The notes under the pieces: generated by a model
The model's database searches: none
What the model was told of the DNA's origin: nothing
What the model saw: the letters and a program-made list of their open reading frames with translations, nothing else
NCBI GenBank assembly: GCA_017455495.1
Contig: JAFTAR010000169.1
Span: forward strand, 1-33,416
Length of the DNA stretch: 33,416 nt
Reading direction: 5' to 3'
Source of the DNA: Prevotella sp.
GTDB lineage: Bacteria; Bacteroidota; Bacteroidia; Bacteroidales; Bacteroidaceae
Position numbers and translations under genes: made by a program
Part shown: piece by piece, positions 25,144 to 33,416 of the stretch
Position numbering within the stretch: position 1 is the first letter of the stretch
How the letters are laid out: each line of letters opens with the position of its first letter

Positions 25144-25530
25144 ATGAAAAAGTTCTTTGTATATGCCGCAACGGCAATCCTTTTATTTCCTGCATGCTCC
25201 GGCAGTCTGAGACAGGAGAACAAGGCTCTTCGCAGCGAGATAGAACAGCGGCGGCAGGCATTGGTCGACAAGCAGGAAGCTGAGCTTATGTCTGCCCGCG
25301 ATGACCTGCAGAGGTCTGACAGCTTGCTTGCCGAGATTACAGCGCGCCACGACGAGCTGCACCAATGGGTGATGGAAAACAGCAGCAGACTGGGCGACGG
25401 GGATGAGAGCGTGCTTCAGCTCAATAAGCTAAGGGCGCAGAAAGACTCGCTTGCAGCACGCTGCGAAGTGCTGACAGCAATAATACGAAGGATACTGAGA
25501 CTACAGCGAGAGGGACTGCCGGGCGAGTGA
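25144..25530 (+). CDS. Small coiled-coil lipoprotein, unknown function
   Basis: The ATG at 25144 gives 128 residues. The N-terminus MKKFFVYAATAILLFPACSG has a hydrophobic stretch ending in a cysteine at 18, a permissive lipobox (FPAC). Residues about 22-85 and 95-120 are heptad-like charged helices (LRQENKALRSEIEQRR onward), predicting a coiled coil. It is probably anchored to the envelope. It begins 16 bases after the synthase stop on the same strand, so it may be cotranscribed, but a metabolic link is unlikely. No conserved domain was recognised. Confidence 0.65.
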   Translation: MKKFFVYAATAILLFPACSGSLRQENKALRSEIEQRRQALVDKQEAELMSARDDLQRSDSLLAEITARHDELHQWVMENSSRLGDGDESVLQLNKLRAQKDSLAARCEVLTAIIRRILRLQREGLPGE

Positions 25531-25542
25531 TTACCAGAGTGA

Positions 25543-26799
25543 TTACCTGGCCTTGGTAACCTCCCGGTATCCTACAAGACGCCAGGAACGGTCGCCTGTG
25601 CCGCGATAATAGACGAAAGCCTCGTAGTCGTTTTCCGTCTGATAGTAAGACCCTTCCTCAGGCATGGGGTGGGTGGTGCCGTCGTAGTCGCACAGCAGGT
25701 ACTGGTAGTTATAGTAGCCCAGCTTCTGTAGCACCACGCCTTCATACACCTGCTCCTGGTCATTCCATCTCATTGCATATTCATCGCCGTTTCCACATGC
25801 CCAGCGCCCGTTGACCCTCACCACGGCATTGTCGTACTGGCGAAGGGCCTTGAGGCAGTAGTGCACCAGGACATAGTCGGAGGTGTAGTCTATTTCAATG
25901 TTGTCGCTGTTACGGATTATGAACGCGCCGTTGGCATCCTGGTCGAAGATATAGCTGCGCCTCGGCTCGGCTATGAAAGGCACTACATGATACATGCGCT
26001 CCTGCTCGTCCCATGCCACGGAGAAGAGGCCCATGGTGGGGTGGGAGGGGTCGAGCACCTCAAACTTGCGGTATTCATTGCCGGCAGCGAAGATGAGGTT
26101 GCGGTTGTGTTCCCACGTGAGGCCACGGGTAGTCTTGTAGTTTGGGGCAACGTTGACTTTCATGTTGTCCTCACGGCCGTTCTGCATGAAGAAAGTCTGG
26201 ATCTGTGCATTAGGGTCGGTCACCCGCAGCGAGTTGTAGGCCATTTCCACAGACAGTTGCTGGTGGCTCTGGTTCAGATCGATGTCGGTATTTGTGGTGA
26301 TGCCTATGTTCAGGCCTACAACCTGTTCCACAACCCTAAGCTCAACAACGATAACCTCCTTCGAGCCGTCGTCCTCGTCAATGAAGTGCAGGCGGTAGTT
26401 GCCGCTCATCTTCAGGCGGGTGTTCTCGTTGGGCAGCTGCATGCTGTAGTGGGTGTAGAGCATGGTGGTGTTAAGGGAATTCTGATAGTCGTCTACGGGC
26501 ATGTCGTTGAAGCCGTCGAGCCAGTCGCTCTCAAAGAGTTCCGTATTCGGGCTCCAGTCAGGATTGCAGGCCTCTATGTGGCATATAAGGCGGTGGTAGT
26601 TGTGCGACATCTCGTCGAAGCCTATGATGGCCACGTCGTCTGAGCCAAGCTCCATGACGGGGAGGGCCTTGAAGTCGTTGTTTACTATAACCTGTAGCGA
26701 CTTGAAGTTGTCGGCCTTGATGCTGTGCCATGCCAAGGATGCCGATGGCAACAGCAACGCCGTGAGGAAAAAGGTGATGAAAATGCAGATCCGTTTCAT
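25543..26799 (-). CDS. Type IX secretion system plug protein (DUF5103 family)
   Basis: The 418-residue protein has a signal peptide (1 to about 23), then WHSIKADNFKSLQVIVNNDFKALPVM, and the DUF5103 patterns HRLICHIEACNPDWSP, SDWLDGFNDMPVDDYQNS (in parts) and MLYTHYSMQLPNENTRLKMSGNYRL. DUF5103 proteins are the plug that seals the T9SS translocon (SprA/Sov) on the periplasmic side. The C-terminal part (WLNGRW-like segments and YQYLLCDYDG) is the expected beta-rich region. Other T9SS genes are not in this window. It follows the thioredoxin-like gene by 18 bases. Confidence 0.83.
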   Translation of the reverse strand: MKRICIFITFFLTALLLPSASLAWHSIKADNFKSLQVIVNNDFKALPVMELGSDDVAIIGFDEMSHNYHRLICHIEACNPDWSPNTELFESDWLDGFNDMPVDDYQNSLNTTMLYTHYSMQLPNENTRLKMSGNYRLHFIDEDDGSKEVIVVELRVVEQVVGLNIGITTNTDIDLNQSHQQLSVEMAYNSLRVTDPNAQIQTFFMQNGREDNMKVNVAPNYKTTRGLTWEHNRNLIFAAGNEYRKFEVLDPSHPTMGLFSVAWDEQERMYHVVPFIAEPRRSYIFDQDANGAFIIRNSDNIEIDYTSDYVLVHYCLKALRQYDNAVVRVNGRWACGNGDEYAMRWNDQEQVYEGVVLQKLGYYNYQYLLCDYDGTTHPMPEEGSYYQTENDYEAFVYYRGTGDRSWRLVGYREVTKAR

Positions 26800-26817
26800 A
26801 GGCTGGCAATCCTTATT

Positions 26818-27864
26818 CTACCTCCCGACAAGGTTCTCCACCTTCTGCATCAGGTCGTTGTCGTTGAGGTTTCGGGCCACAATGTTGCCGTTTCGGTCGG
26901 TAATGATGTTAGTAGGCAGGGCGCAGATGCCGAGTTGCTCTATTACAGGCGACTGCCAGAGCATGCTGTCGCACACCAAGGGCCACTGGATGCTGTCGCG
27001 GTCAAGAACTTTCTGGCTTTCCGAGGGACCTGCGTCAATGGCTATTGAGAGCACGGAGACAGTGCGTGGGTGCTCTTTGATGTATGTATTCAACCTATGG
27101 AATACAGAGTAGGAGTCGTACATCCATGAAGCCCACACAAAGATGATGTTGGCCGTGCTGTTGAGCTGTGCATTTCCAATGGTGTCGCCCTTTGTAGTTA
27201 TGGCGGTAAATGATGGCAGGTTGCCGTCGGCCTTGTTGTTGCGCAGGCTGCCCAGCTGGTTGTAGAGGCGGGCCATGGCAATGTTGTGGGGCTGCGCCTG
27301 GTGCATAATGCTGCACAGGCTGAAAGCCTTGGCATAGTCGGGAGTCATGGCTTGCAGGATGTAGCGGCGCAGGAGATAAGTGCTGACGCTCTTTGAGGGA
27401 TTCTCGCTGATAAACTGCTCTGCGGCTTGCTCCACCTCTGGCGGCATCATGGCGTTGGTTCTCAGCCTGAAGGCGGTCATGTCCTCGTTGTCGGGCGAGC
27501 CTTTCACCTCGGTTTCCCTGAGGTGAGACACGTCGCCGGTTATCTTGAGGCTTACTCCAGGGGCGGCGAAAAGGGGAATCTCTGAGAAGTTAGGGAAGAG
27601 CAGCGTAAGCGTTAGGGTATCGTCGAGGGCAATCTCGTAGACAAAGCGTCCGTCGTTTACCGCAATGGTGTCCTTGACACCTTCTTCGCTATTGTAGAGG
27701 TAGAACTCTCCCTGGTTGATGTTGTTGAACTGTCCTTCAACCCTGAATCTGCCGTTGTTTGAGTTGCAGGCAGAAAGAATGAAAAGGGTAAAAAGGCAAA
27801 GTACAGCGCGAGCCGATGTTGGCAGGTTCCAGAAACGTTTGGTAGTCTGCTTGATTGAGCTCAT
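26818..27864 (-). CDS. Thioredoxin-fold lipoprotein with N-terminal DUF4369 domain, lacking CxxC
   Basis: The 348-residue protein has a lipobox ending in C33 (ILSAC). The next about 100 residues (FRVEGQFNNINQGEFYLYNSEEG in parts) resemble the DUF4369 beta domain that precedes periplasmic thioredoxin-like disulfide proteins in Bacteroidota. The C-terminal domain begins near residue 218 (LPSFTAITTKGDTIG). The active-site position reads WASWMYDSY (244-252), where WASWCxxC is expected, so both cysteines are replaced (M248, S251). It probably cannot do dithiol chemistry. It lies between the TPR lipoprotein gene (74-base gap) and the T9SS plug gene (18 bases). Confidence 0.75.
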   Translation of the reverse strand: MSSIKQTTKRFWNLPTSARAVLCLFTLFILSACNSNNGRFRVEGQFNNINQGEFYLYNSEEGVKDTIAVNDGRFVYEIALDDTLTLTLLFPNFSEIPLFAAPGVSLKITGDVSHLRETEVKGSPDNEDMTAFRLRTNAMMPPEVEQAAEQFISENPSKSVSTYLLRRYILQAMTPDYAKAFSLCSIMHQAQPHNIAMARLYNQLGSLRNNKADGNLPSFTAITTKGDTIGNAQLNSTANIIFVWASWMYDSYSVFHRLNTYIKEHPRTVSVLSIAIDAGPSESQKVLDRDSIQWPLVCDSMLWQSPVIEQLGICALPTNIITDRNGNIVARNLNDNDLMQKVENLVGR

Positions 27865-27937
27865 TGGATATGACAGTTGTGGGATGGTGCCGTGCTTAAA
27901 ACCTTTTTACCCTTGAGTTTAGTTGTTCTTCAAAAAA

Positions 27938-29617
27938 CTATCTCACGTTGACAAGCTCGAGGTCCTTGGCAGCGTAGGTTGCCAGCGAGGGATCCTTGGC
28001 TACGGCAGCTGCCAGAGCCTGGGCAGCAGCGGCATTGTTGCCGGTGCGGGCGTTTACAATGGCTGTGAGGTAGTCGGTAATGGCATCAGCATTCCTTACA
28101 CCGCGGAGGGTCTGGGCTGCAGCCTGGTAGTTGCGGTTCATGATCTGAGCCAGTGCGGCAGAGTTAGTCTGTAGTCCGGCGAAGTCCTGCTCGGCCTGTG
28201 CATACTTGCCCTGAGCCAGATGGAGGTTGCCCAGCACCTCGTTGAGGCCGTTTGCATTGGTAGCCCTTGAGATGAGTGTCTCGGCACCGTTGATGTCACC
28301 CTGCTGCAGAGCAAGGAGACCGAGGTTTGCATTGATTTCGGGCAGGTCGCTGCTCTTGGCGGCAGCCCTCTGAAGCCAGTTGGCAGCCTCGCTGTAGTTA
28401 CCCTTTGCATACTCAATGAGGGCCACGTTGTTGAAGGCGCGGGCATCGTTGGGATAAATCTCGGCAGCCTTCTTGTAGATTTCCTCTGCCTGGTTCTGGT
28501 CGCTTGTCAGGGTAGCGGCATAGAGAAGCTCCTCAAGGCTGAGCTGACGTGCGTCAGAACTGTACTGCTGCTGAATCTGCTGGTCGTCGCGGCCCACCAC
28601 CTGATAGTTGATGGTCATGCGGGCACGGCGGAGCTGAGGCAGAATGCCGTCGGCCAGCTCGCGGAAAGCGGCAGAGATGTTGCGAATCTGCTGCTCGCGC
28701 TCCTCGGGATCCTGATACATGGAGAGTACGCGGAGAATGACATCCTTGTCCTGGATGTTGGAAGCCGACACGAGTTCGCGGAAGCCGTCCCAGTCCTCTG
28801 CCGTGTAGCGGGTGTCAAGGGGAGCCGTGGCGTTGGCGCGAACCATCTGCTGGCGAACATAGCCGGCAGCGGCATCCTGACGCTGGCCTGCGAGGCGGTC
28901 GTTGAACTGGTAAGAACCTTCGGGAGAAGCGTAGGCAGAAACCTCAACACCGTCAAGGATGAAGCCCTCCTGGCTGGAGGCGATGTCGTTGAGCAGGCGA
29001 ACGAACTCCTGAACGCTGTTGTTCTGCAGCTCGCTGCGGCGCAGGTTGGCCTGGTTCACCAGGAACTGCACGTTAGCCTCCTGCTTCTGGGTGATGATGC
29101 GCTGGAAACCGTCCTGGGCAAGAGCAGGCTGGGCAGAAGCCAGGGTGCGCTTGTAAAGCTCGCTTGTGGCAATAACGCCGTCGGCAACTTTTACGGCAGG
29201 AATCTGAACAGTCTTGTTGCCTACACGGGCGTCGAAGGTGAGGTACAGCTCGCTCTGCTGCATCTCGGGCTGATAGGCGAAGTTGCTGCGCATGGCGTAG
29301 CGGCCGCCGACGCTGTACTGGATGGTCTGGTCGTTGCCGCGCACCTTCTCACCCTGGAAAGTGGCACTCTGCCCCTGGACGGCCTGCAGACCGCTGGGAG
29401 TCATAAAGCGCAGCTCAGGAGTGACGGTTACCACTGCCTTCTTCTTCATGTAGTTCTGCGGGAATACTCCATTGATAGTGGCTTCAACCTGGCCGGTCTG
29501 AGCCTCAAGGGGATTGGGGGTTACGGTGAAGTTGTCTGCTGACAAAGGACCGAGCTTCCCCGAGCAAGCTGTAAGCAGCATAGCGGCTGCAGGTAGCAAA
29601 AAGAGATACTTCTTCAT
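27938..29617 (-). CDS. TPR-repeat lipoprotein with OmpA-like segment
   Basis: The 559-residue protein has a lipobox LTAC at 15-18. An N-terminal beta-rich region of unknown type (about 25-170) is followed by an OmpA/MotB-like stretch around 225-255 (EVSAYASPEGSYQFNDRLAGQR, in parts) that could bind peptidoglycan. Tetratricopeptide repeats then run from about 360 to 480 (AEIYPNDARAFNNVALIEYAKGNYSEAA in parts). Strong C/G-ending codon bias suggests abundant expression. It has its own promoter (29659-29666) and may lead the transcript containing the two downstream minus-strand genes. An envelope anchoring role is likely; the exact function is unknown. Confidence 0.75.
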   Translation of the reverse strand: MKKYLFLLPAAAMLLTACSGKLGPLSADNFTVTPNPLEAQTGQVEATINGVFPQNYMKKKAVVTVTPELRFMTPSGLQAVQGQSATFQGEKVRGNDQTIQYSVGGRYAMRSNFAYQPEMQQSELYLTFDARVGNKTVQIPAVKVADGVIATSELYKRTLASAQPALAQDGFQRIITQKQEANVQFLVNQANLRRSELQNNSVQEFVRLLNDIASSQEGFILDGVEVSAYASPEGSYQFNDRLAGQRQDAAAGYVRQQMVRANATAPLDTRYTAEDWDGFRELVSASNIQDKDVILRVLSMYQDPEEREQQIRNISAAFRELADGILPQLRRARMTINYQVVGRDDQQIQQQYSSDARQLSLEELLYAATLTSDQNQAEEIYKKAAEIYPNDARAFNNVALIEYAKGNYSEAANWLQRAAAKSSDLPEINANLGLLALQQGDINGAETLISRATNANGLNEVLGNLHLAQGKYAQAEQDFAGLQTNSAALAQIMNRNYQAAAQTLRGVRNADAITDYLTAIVNARTGNNAAAAQALAAAVAKDPSLATYAAKDLELVNVR

Positions 29618-29658
29618 GATTTTGTCTTTAAAAATAGTTATTTAGGATATAATTGATG

Positions 29659-29666
29659 CAAAGATA
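29659..29666 (-). promoter_or_regulatory. Promoter -7 box for the TPR lipoprotein gene
   Basis: The minus strand reads TATCTTTG, 41 bases before the ATG, with a TTG about 23 bases further upstream, a good match to the Bacteroidota promoter. Confidence 0.65.
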
Positions 29667-29720
29667 GGTATTTTTATCTGTAACGCGTTCAATAATAGCA
29701 GTTTTTTTAGCTTTATTAAG

Positions 29721-31892
29721 TTAGTTGGCGGCTTTGAGCCAGCGGTCGAGCCAGTTGAAGTAGGTGCGCTGCCAGAGAATGCCGTTCTGCGGTTTCAGCA
29801 CCCAGTGGTTCTCGTCGGGGAAAATGAGCAGCTGGGCCTCTATGCCGCGCATGCGGGCTGCGTTGAAGGCGCTCATGCCCTGGGTAGCGTTGATGCGGTA
29901 GTCCTTTTCGCCGTGTATGCAGAGTATGGGCGTGTCCCACTTGTCAACGGCATGATGGGGCGAGTTCTGGTAGGTGCGGCGTGCACGTGCTGTCTGGTCC
30001 TGGTTCCAGGGAGCATCGTCGTATTCCCAGTTAGAGAACCAGTTCTCCTCTGTCTCCGTGTACATAGCTTCAAGGTTGAAGGCTCCGTCGTGGGCTATGA
30101 AGCACTTGAAGCGCCCGTCGTGGTGGCCTGCCAAGTAGTAGACCGAGAAGCCTCCGAACGATGCACCCACGGCTCCGAGACGGTCGCGGTCCACGTAGGG
30201 CAGGCTGTCGCAGGCATCGTCAATGGCTGTGAGATAGTCGCTCATGCACTGGCCGGTCCAGTCGCCGCTAATCTCTTCAAGCCACTCCTGACCGAAGCCC
30301 GGCAGACCGCGACGGTTGGGAGCTATGATGACATAACCCTGCGAGGCCATGATGTAGAAGTTCCAGCGGTAGCTCCAGAACTGGCTGACGGGACTCTGCG
30401 GGCCGCCCTCACAGAAGAGTAGGGTGGGGTACTTCTTGTTGGGGTCGAAGTGCGGGGGCTGGATTATCCAGTAGAGCATCTGCTTGCAGTCGGTGGTGGT
30501 GACCCATCGCTGGTCAACAGAGGGCGAAGCCAACTGGTCGAGAATCTCCTTGTTTATATTTGTTATCTGCTCTGTCTGGGTGTTGCTGATGGTGTCGCCG
30601 GGAGTGACCACGTAGAGGTCGGCGGGGGTAAGGAAGCTATGGCGCTCTGCCAGCAGCTTCGTGTCGTTGAGCATCTGCAGCGAACCGAAGTCGGCCCAGT
30701 CGTTGGTGAGCTGGCATACCTCGCCGTCAAGATTGGTGCGGTAGAGGTTCTCGGTGGCGTGCCATACTCCTATATAATATAATGTACGCGAGTCGGAGGC
30801 CCAGCAGAAGTCGTCAACGTTTGAATCAAAGCTCTCAGTGAGGAATGTCTTCTCGCCTGTCTGCATGTTGTAGCAGCACAGCCTCATGCGGTCGGCCTCG
30901 TAGCCGTTGCGGGCCATTGACAGCCAGGCAAGGTAATTGCCGTCGGGCGAGAACTTGGGGTTCTGGTCGTAGCCGGGCAGGTTTGCCAGGTTCTCCGGCG
31001 CGTTGACAGCCTGGTTAAGCATGGTCTTCGAGGGCTCTATGGCAGGCTCCTCGTAGTCGGCAGGCTTGCAGAGGTTGGCAGTCTCCTTCGACTCCACGTC
31101 GTAGAGATAGATGTCCGAGTCGGTAGAGATGCTGTATTCCAGTCCCTTCTTCTTGCGGCAGGTGTAGGCAATCTTCTTTGAGTCGGGACTCCAGGCCAGC
31201 TGCTCCATGCCGCCAAAAGGCTCCATGGGGCATTCGAAAGGCTCCTGGTCCAGGATGTCGGTAGCCTCGCCAATGGTCTGGCCGTCTACGCTGGCCACGA
31301 AGGGGTGCTGTATAGACTCCACATAGTGGTCCCAGTGGCGATACATCAGGTCTGTCACCAGTCGGCCGGTGGCCTCGGGCAGGTCGTCGGGGTTCTGCTG
31401 AATGATGTCGTGGAAGGGTATAGACTCAACGAGAATCACCTTCGAGGCATCGGGCGAGAACATGAATCCTTCCACCTTTCCCTCTGTCTGCGACATCTGC
31501 TTGCGGCTGTTGCCGTTGAGGTCCATCTGCCACACCTCGCCTCCTTTTATGAAGGCTATTGTCTCGTTGTTGAGCCAGGCGGCATCGGTCTCGTTGTCGG
31601 CATCCTGCGTGAGCTGTTTCTGCTCTGTGCCGTCGGCATTCATCATCCAGAGCACCTGGTGGCTCTTGTTGTGCTCCACGCTGTAGTAGCCCACTTGGAA
31701 TACGATGTGCTGACCGTCGGGCGAGGCTGCCGAGGCGGCGATGCGGCTCATGGCCCAAAGGGCCTCGGGCGTCATCTGGTCACTCTGCAGCTCTATGGTC
31801 TGCTTGCTTATGTTCACTCTGTCATTGTCTTGCTGTGTGCCACAGGCGGTGATAATCATGGCGCAAATGATGGCTGAAAGTATTTTCTTCAT
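29721..31892 (-). CDS. S9-family (prolyl oligopeptidase/DPP-type) peptidase lipoprotein
   Basis: The 723-residue protein has a lipobox ITAC at 14-17. A beta-propeller (about 45-460) with WD40/TolB-like FSPDGNYLAW and WSPDSKKIAYTC motifs is followed by an alpha/beta-hydrolase domain. The catalytic residues are in GASFGG (Ser about 578), GEKDYRI (Asp about 664) and DENHWV (His about 696). This layout is that of dipeptidyl-peptidase DPP4/DPP5 or acyl-peptidase-like enzymes, which Bacteroidota use to take up dietary peptides. Substrate preference is not evident. The DUF1846 gene ends only 6 bases before it, so the two are cotranscribed. Confidence 0.9.
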   Translation of the reverse strand: MKKILSAIICAMIITACGTQQDNDRVNISKQTIELQSDQMTPEALWAMSRIAASAASPDGQHIVFQVGYYSVEHNKSHQVLWMMNADGTEQKQLTQDADNETDAAWLNNETIAFIKGGEVWQMDLNGNSRKQMSQTEGKVEGFMFSPDASKVILVESIPFHDIIQQNPDDLPEATGRLVTDLMYRHWDHYVESIQHPFVASVDGQTIGEATDILDQEPFECPMEPFGGMEQLAWSPDSKKIAYTCRKKKGLEYSISTDSDIYLYDVESKETANLCKPADYEEPAIEPSKTMLNQAVNAPENLANLPGYDQNPKFSPDGNYLAWLSMARNGYEADRMRLCCYNMQTGEKTFLTESFDSNVDDFCWASDSRTLYYIGVWHATENLYRTNLDGEVCQLTNDWADFGSLQMLNDTKLLAERHSFLTPADLYVVTPGDTISNTQTEQITNINKEILDQLASPSVDQRWVTTTDCKQMLYWIIQPPHFDPNKKYPTLLFCEGGPQSPVSQFWSYRWNFYIMASQGYVIIAPNRRGLPGFGQEWLEEISGDWTGQCMSDYLTAIDDACDSLPYVDRDRLGAVGASFGGFSVYYLAGHHDGRFKCFIAHDGAFNLEAMYTETEENWFSNWEYDDAPWNQDQTARARRTYQNSPHHAVDKWDTPILCIHGEKDYRINATQGMSAFNAARMRGIEAQLLIFPDENHWVLKPQNGILWQRTYFNWLDRWLKAAN

Positions 31893-31898
31893 AGGGTA

Positions 31899-33362
31899 TT
31901 ATTTCTTCTTAACGGGGTCGCAGGTAAGGTCACAGCCCAACTTCTTGAATATTTTGCGGTCTACCTCAGAGAGCATCACCGTGGAGTGCACCTGACAATG
32001 ACTCAGCTTGGGCAGCTGCTCCAGGGCGCGGCGGCATCGCTCGTCGCTCTCTGAGACAACCGACAGCGCCACGAGAACCTCGTCGGTATGCAGCCTGGGG
32101 TTGTGGGCTCCAAGGTACTCTGTCTTCGTCTTCTGAACCGGCTCTATCAGGCTTTGCGGAATGAGCTTTGCCTCGTGGTCTATGCCGGCCAGATGCTTGG
32201 TGGCATTAAGCAGGAGGGCGGCGCTGCATCCCAACAGGGGACTTGACTTGGCAGTTATGATGGTTCCGTCGTCAAGTTCCATGGCGGCAGCGGTATGTCC
32301 GCTCAGCTCTTTCTTGGCAGCAGCGGCAACGGTAACGCGTCTGTAGGCCGTGGTAATCTTTGCCTGGTTGAAGAGCATAAGTATTTTGTTCACCTCCTGC
32401 TCGTTGTCGGCTCCGTCGGCCATCTTGTTTGTAGCTGTGTAGTAGCGGCGGATAATCTCCTCGCGTGAGGCCTGGCAGCACACCTCGTCGTCAGAGATGC
32501 AGAAGCCCACCATGTTCACCCCCATGTCGGTAGGACTCTTGTAGGGGCTGCCGCCGTAGATGCCTTCGAAGAGGGCGTTCAGCACGGGGAAAATCTCTAT
32601 GTCGCGGTTGTAGTTGACGGCTGTCTTGCCGTATGCCTCAAGGTGGAACGGGTCAATCATGTTCACGTCGTTAAGGTCGGCAGTGGCAGCCTCGTAGGCA
32701 ATGTTAACGGGGTGCTTCAGGGGCAGGTTCCACACGGGGAAGGTCTCAACCTTGGCGTAGCCGGCTCGAATGCCGCGCTTGTTCTCGTTGTAGAGCTGCG
32801 AGAGGCACACGGCCATCTTGCCGCTGCCAGGGCCAGGGGCGGTGACGATAACCAGCTGTCGCGAGGTCTCGACATAGTCGTTCTTGCCGAACCCCTCGTC
32901 AGAAGCTATCAGCTCGACGTTGTGTGGGTATCCGTCGATGAGGTAGTGGACATACGACTTGATGCCCATGCGCTCCAGACGGTGGCGGAACTGGTCGGCA
33001 GCCTTCTGGCCGTTATAGTGGGTGATGACAACTGAGCCCACCATGAAGTCGCGGTTCATGAACTCCTCGCGCAGGCGCAGTACGTCCTCATCGTAGGTGA
33101 TGCCAAGGTCGGCACGCACCTTGTTCTTCTCGATATCTTCGGCGCTGACCACGATGACAATCTCCAACTGGTCGCGCAGCTGACCGAACATACGCAACTT
33201 TGAATCGGGCTTGAAGCCGGGCAGCACGCGGCTGGCGTGGTGGTCGTCAAAGAGTTTGCCTCCCAGCTCAAGATACAGTTTGCCATCAAACTTCGCAATA
33301 CGTTCCTTGATATGCTCCGACTGTATCTTCAGATATTTGTCGTTGTCGAATCCTATTTTCAT
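31899..33362 (-). CDS. UPF0371/DUF1846-family protein
   Basis: This 487-residue cytoplasmic protein begins MKIGFDNDKYLKIQSEHIKERI, the family opening, and has length near the usual 490-500. Seen: FDGKLYLELGGKLFDDHHASRVLPGF (in parts, 25-50) and the phosphate-binding-like APGPGSGKMAVCLSQL at 175-190. Structures of the family are known but its reaction is not. The next gene (S9 peptidase) begins 6 bases downstream. No -7 box is visible in the 54 bases remaining before the window edge, so it is probably transcribed with a gene outside the window. Confidence 0.92.
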   Translation of the reverse strand: MKIGFDNDKYLKIQSEHIKERIAKFDGKLYLELGGKLFDDHHASRVLPGFKPDSKLRMFGQLRDQLEIVIVVSAEDIEKNKVRADLGITYDEDVLRLREEFMNRDFMVGSVVITHYNGQKAADQFRHRLERMGIKSYVHYLIDGYPHNVELIASDEGFGKNDYVETSRQLVIVTAPGPGSGKMAVCLSQLYNENKRGIRAGYAKVETFPVWNLPLKHPVNIAYEAATADLNDVNMIDPFHLEAYGKTAVNYNRDIEIFPVLNALFEGIYGGSPYKSPTDMGVNMVGFCISDDEVCCQASREEIIRRYYTATNKMADGADNEQEVNKILMLFNQAKITTAYRRVTVAAAAKKELSGHTAAAMELDDGTIITAKSSPLLGCSAALLLNATKHLAGIDHEAKLIPQSLIEPVQKTKTEYLGAHNPRLHTDEVLVALSVVSESDERCRRALEQLPKLSHCQVHSTVMLSEVDRKIFKKLGCDLTCDPVKKK

Positions 33363-33391
33363 TTCTGTGTCTTATGTGTGTGATTGTTCGT

Positions 33392-33415
33392 TTACTTACG
33401 GTTCTGCTGCTGCAT
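33392..33415 (-). CDS. Possible C-terminal end of a gene (MQQQNRK then TAA), truncated
   Basis: On the minus strand the last bases read ATGCAGCAGCAGAACCGT and on to TAA at 33394-33392. The frame could be the tail of a gene beginning outside the window. It is too short to identify. Confidence 0.3.
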   Translation of the reverse strand: MQQQNRK

Positions 33416-33416
33416 C

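Noticed and set aside
25531..25560. Hairpin TTACC/GGTAA between convergent lipoprotein and T9SS plug genes
   Set aside because: A five-base stem without a T-run is not enough for a terminator call.
1..33416. Anti-phage defence, prophage or integrative element
   Set aside because: No integrase, transposase, restriction, toxin-antitoxin or phage structural gene is recognisable; the genes are mostly metabolic, ribosomal or envelope genes.

Overview
The window looks like a chromosomal segment of a Bacteroidales bacterium, most like Prevotella or a close relative. The evidence is indirect. At least ten gene starts are preceded by the Bacteroidota -7 promoter box TAnnTTTG (TACCTTTG, TATCTTTG, TAACTTTG or TAATTTTG). 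There is a DUF5103-type plug protein of the type IX secretion system, a DUF4450 glycosidase-like protein, many exported proteins and lipoproteins, and G+C-rich coding sequence with no Shine-Dalgarno preference. No rRNA, tRNA, phage, insertion sequence or CRISPR array was seen.

Layout. 1-3787 (+): a truncated gene end, then purT translationally coupled to a deoxysugar cassette (fdtA-like ketoisomerase, FemAB/GNAT-like acyltransferase, fdtB-like aminotransferase). 3818-8449 (-): altronate dehydratase uxaA followed by a large DUF4450 protein, suggesting uronate/pectin-type sugar use. 8637-10946 (+): a repeat protein, an exported unknown protein and a HAD phosphatase in one tight operon. 10979-18637 (-): mostly housekeeping: htrA/degP, an ABC-F ATPase, rpmA, rplU, an SRPBCC protein, pyrE, comF, recX and prmC. 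18638-19076: a 439-base gene-free nest of direct and inverted repeats. 19077-20264 (-): an AAA_14/DUF4143 ATPase. 20479-25530 (+): class II aldolase fba, then leuC-leuD and an isopropylmalate/citramalate-synthase-family gene, then a small lipoprotein. 25543-33362 (-): the T9SS plug protein, a thioredoxin-fold lipoprotein lacking its CxxC, a TPR lipoprotein, an S9 peptidase and a UPF0371/DUF1846 protein.

The ordinary genes are largely recognisable. The most unusual layer is short GC-rich palindromic DNA lying between and inside genes. A pair of covarying hairpins sits before purT and in-frame inside the aminotransferase gene. Others form the pyrE stop codon, a low-complexity linker of the ABC-F protein, and the rpmA/ABC-F gap. 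Together with the 9-bp and 42-bp repeat nest upstream of prmC, they suggest active small palindromic or minisatellite elements that are tolerated in coding sequence. No complete new defence or mobile system could be demonstrated.
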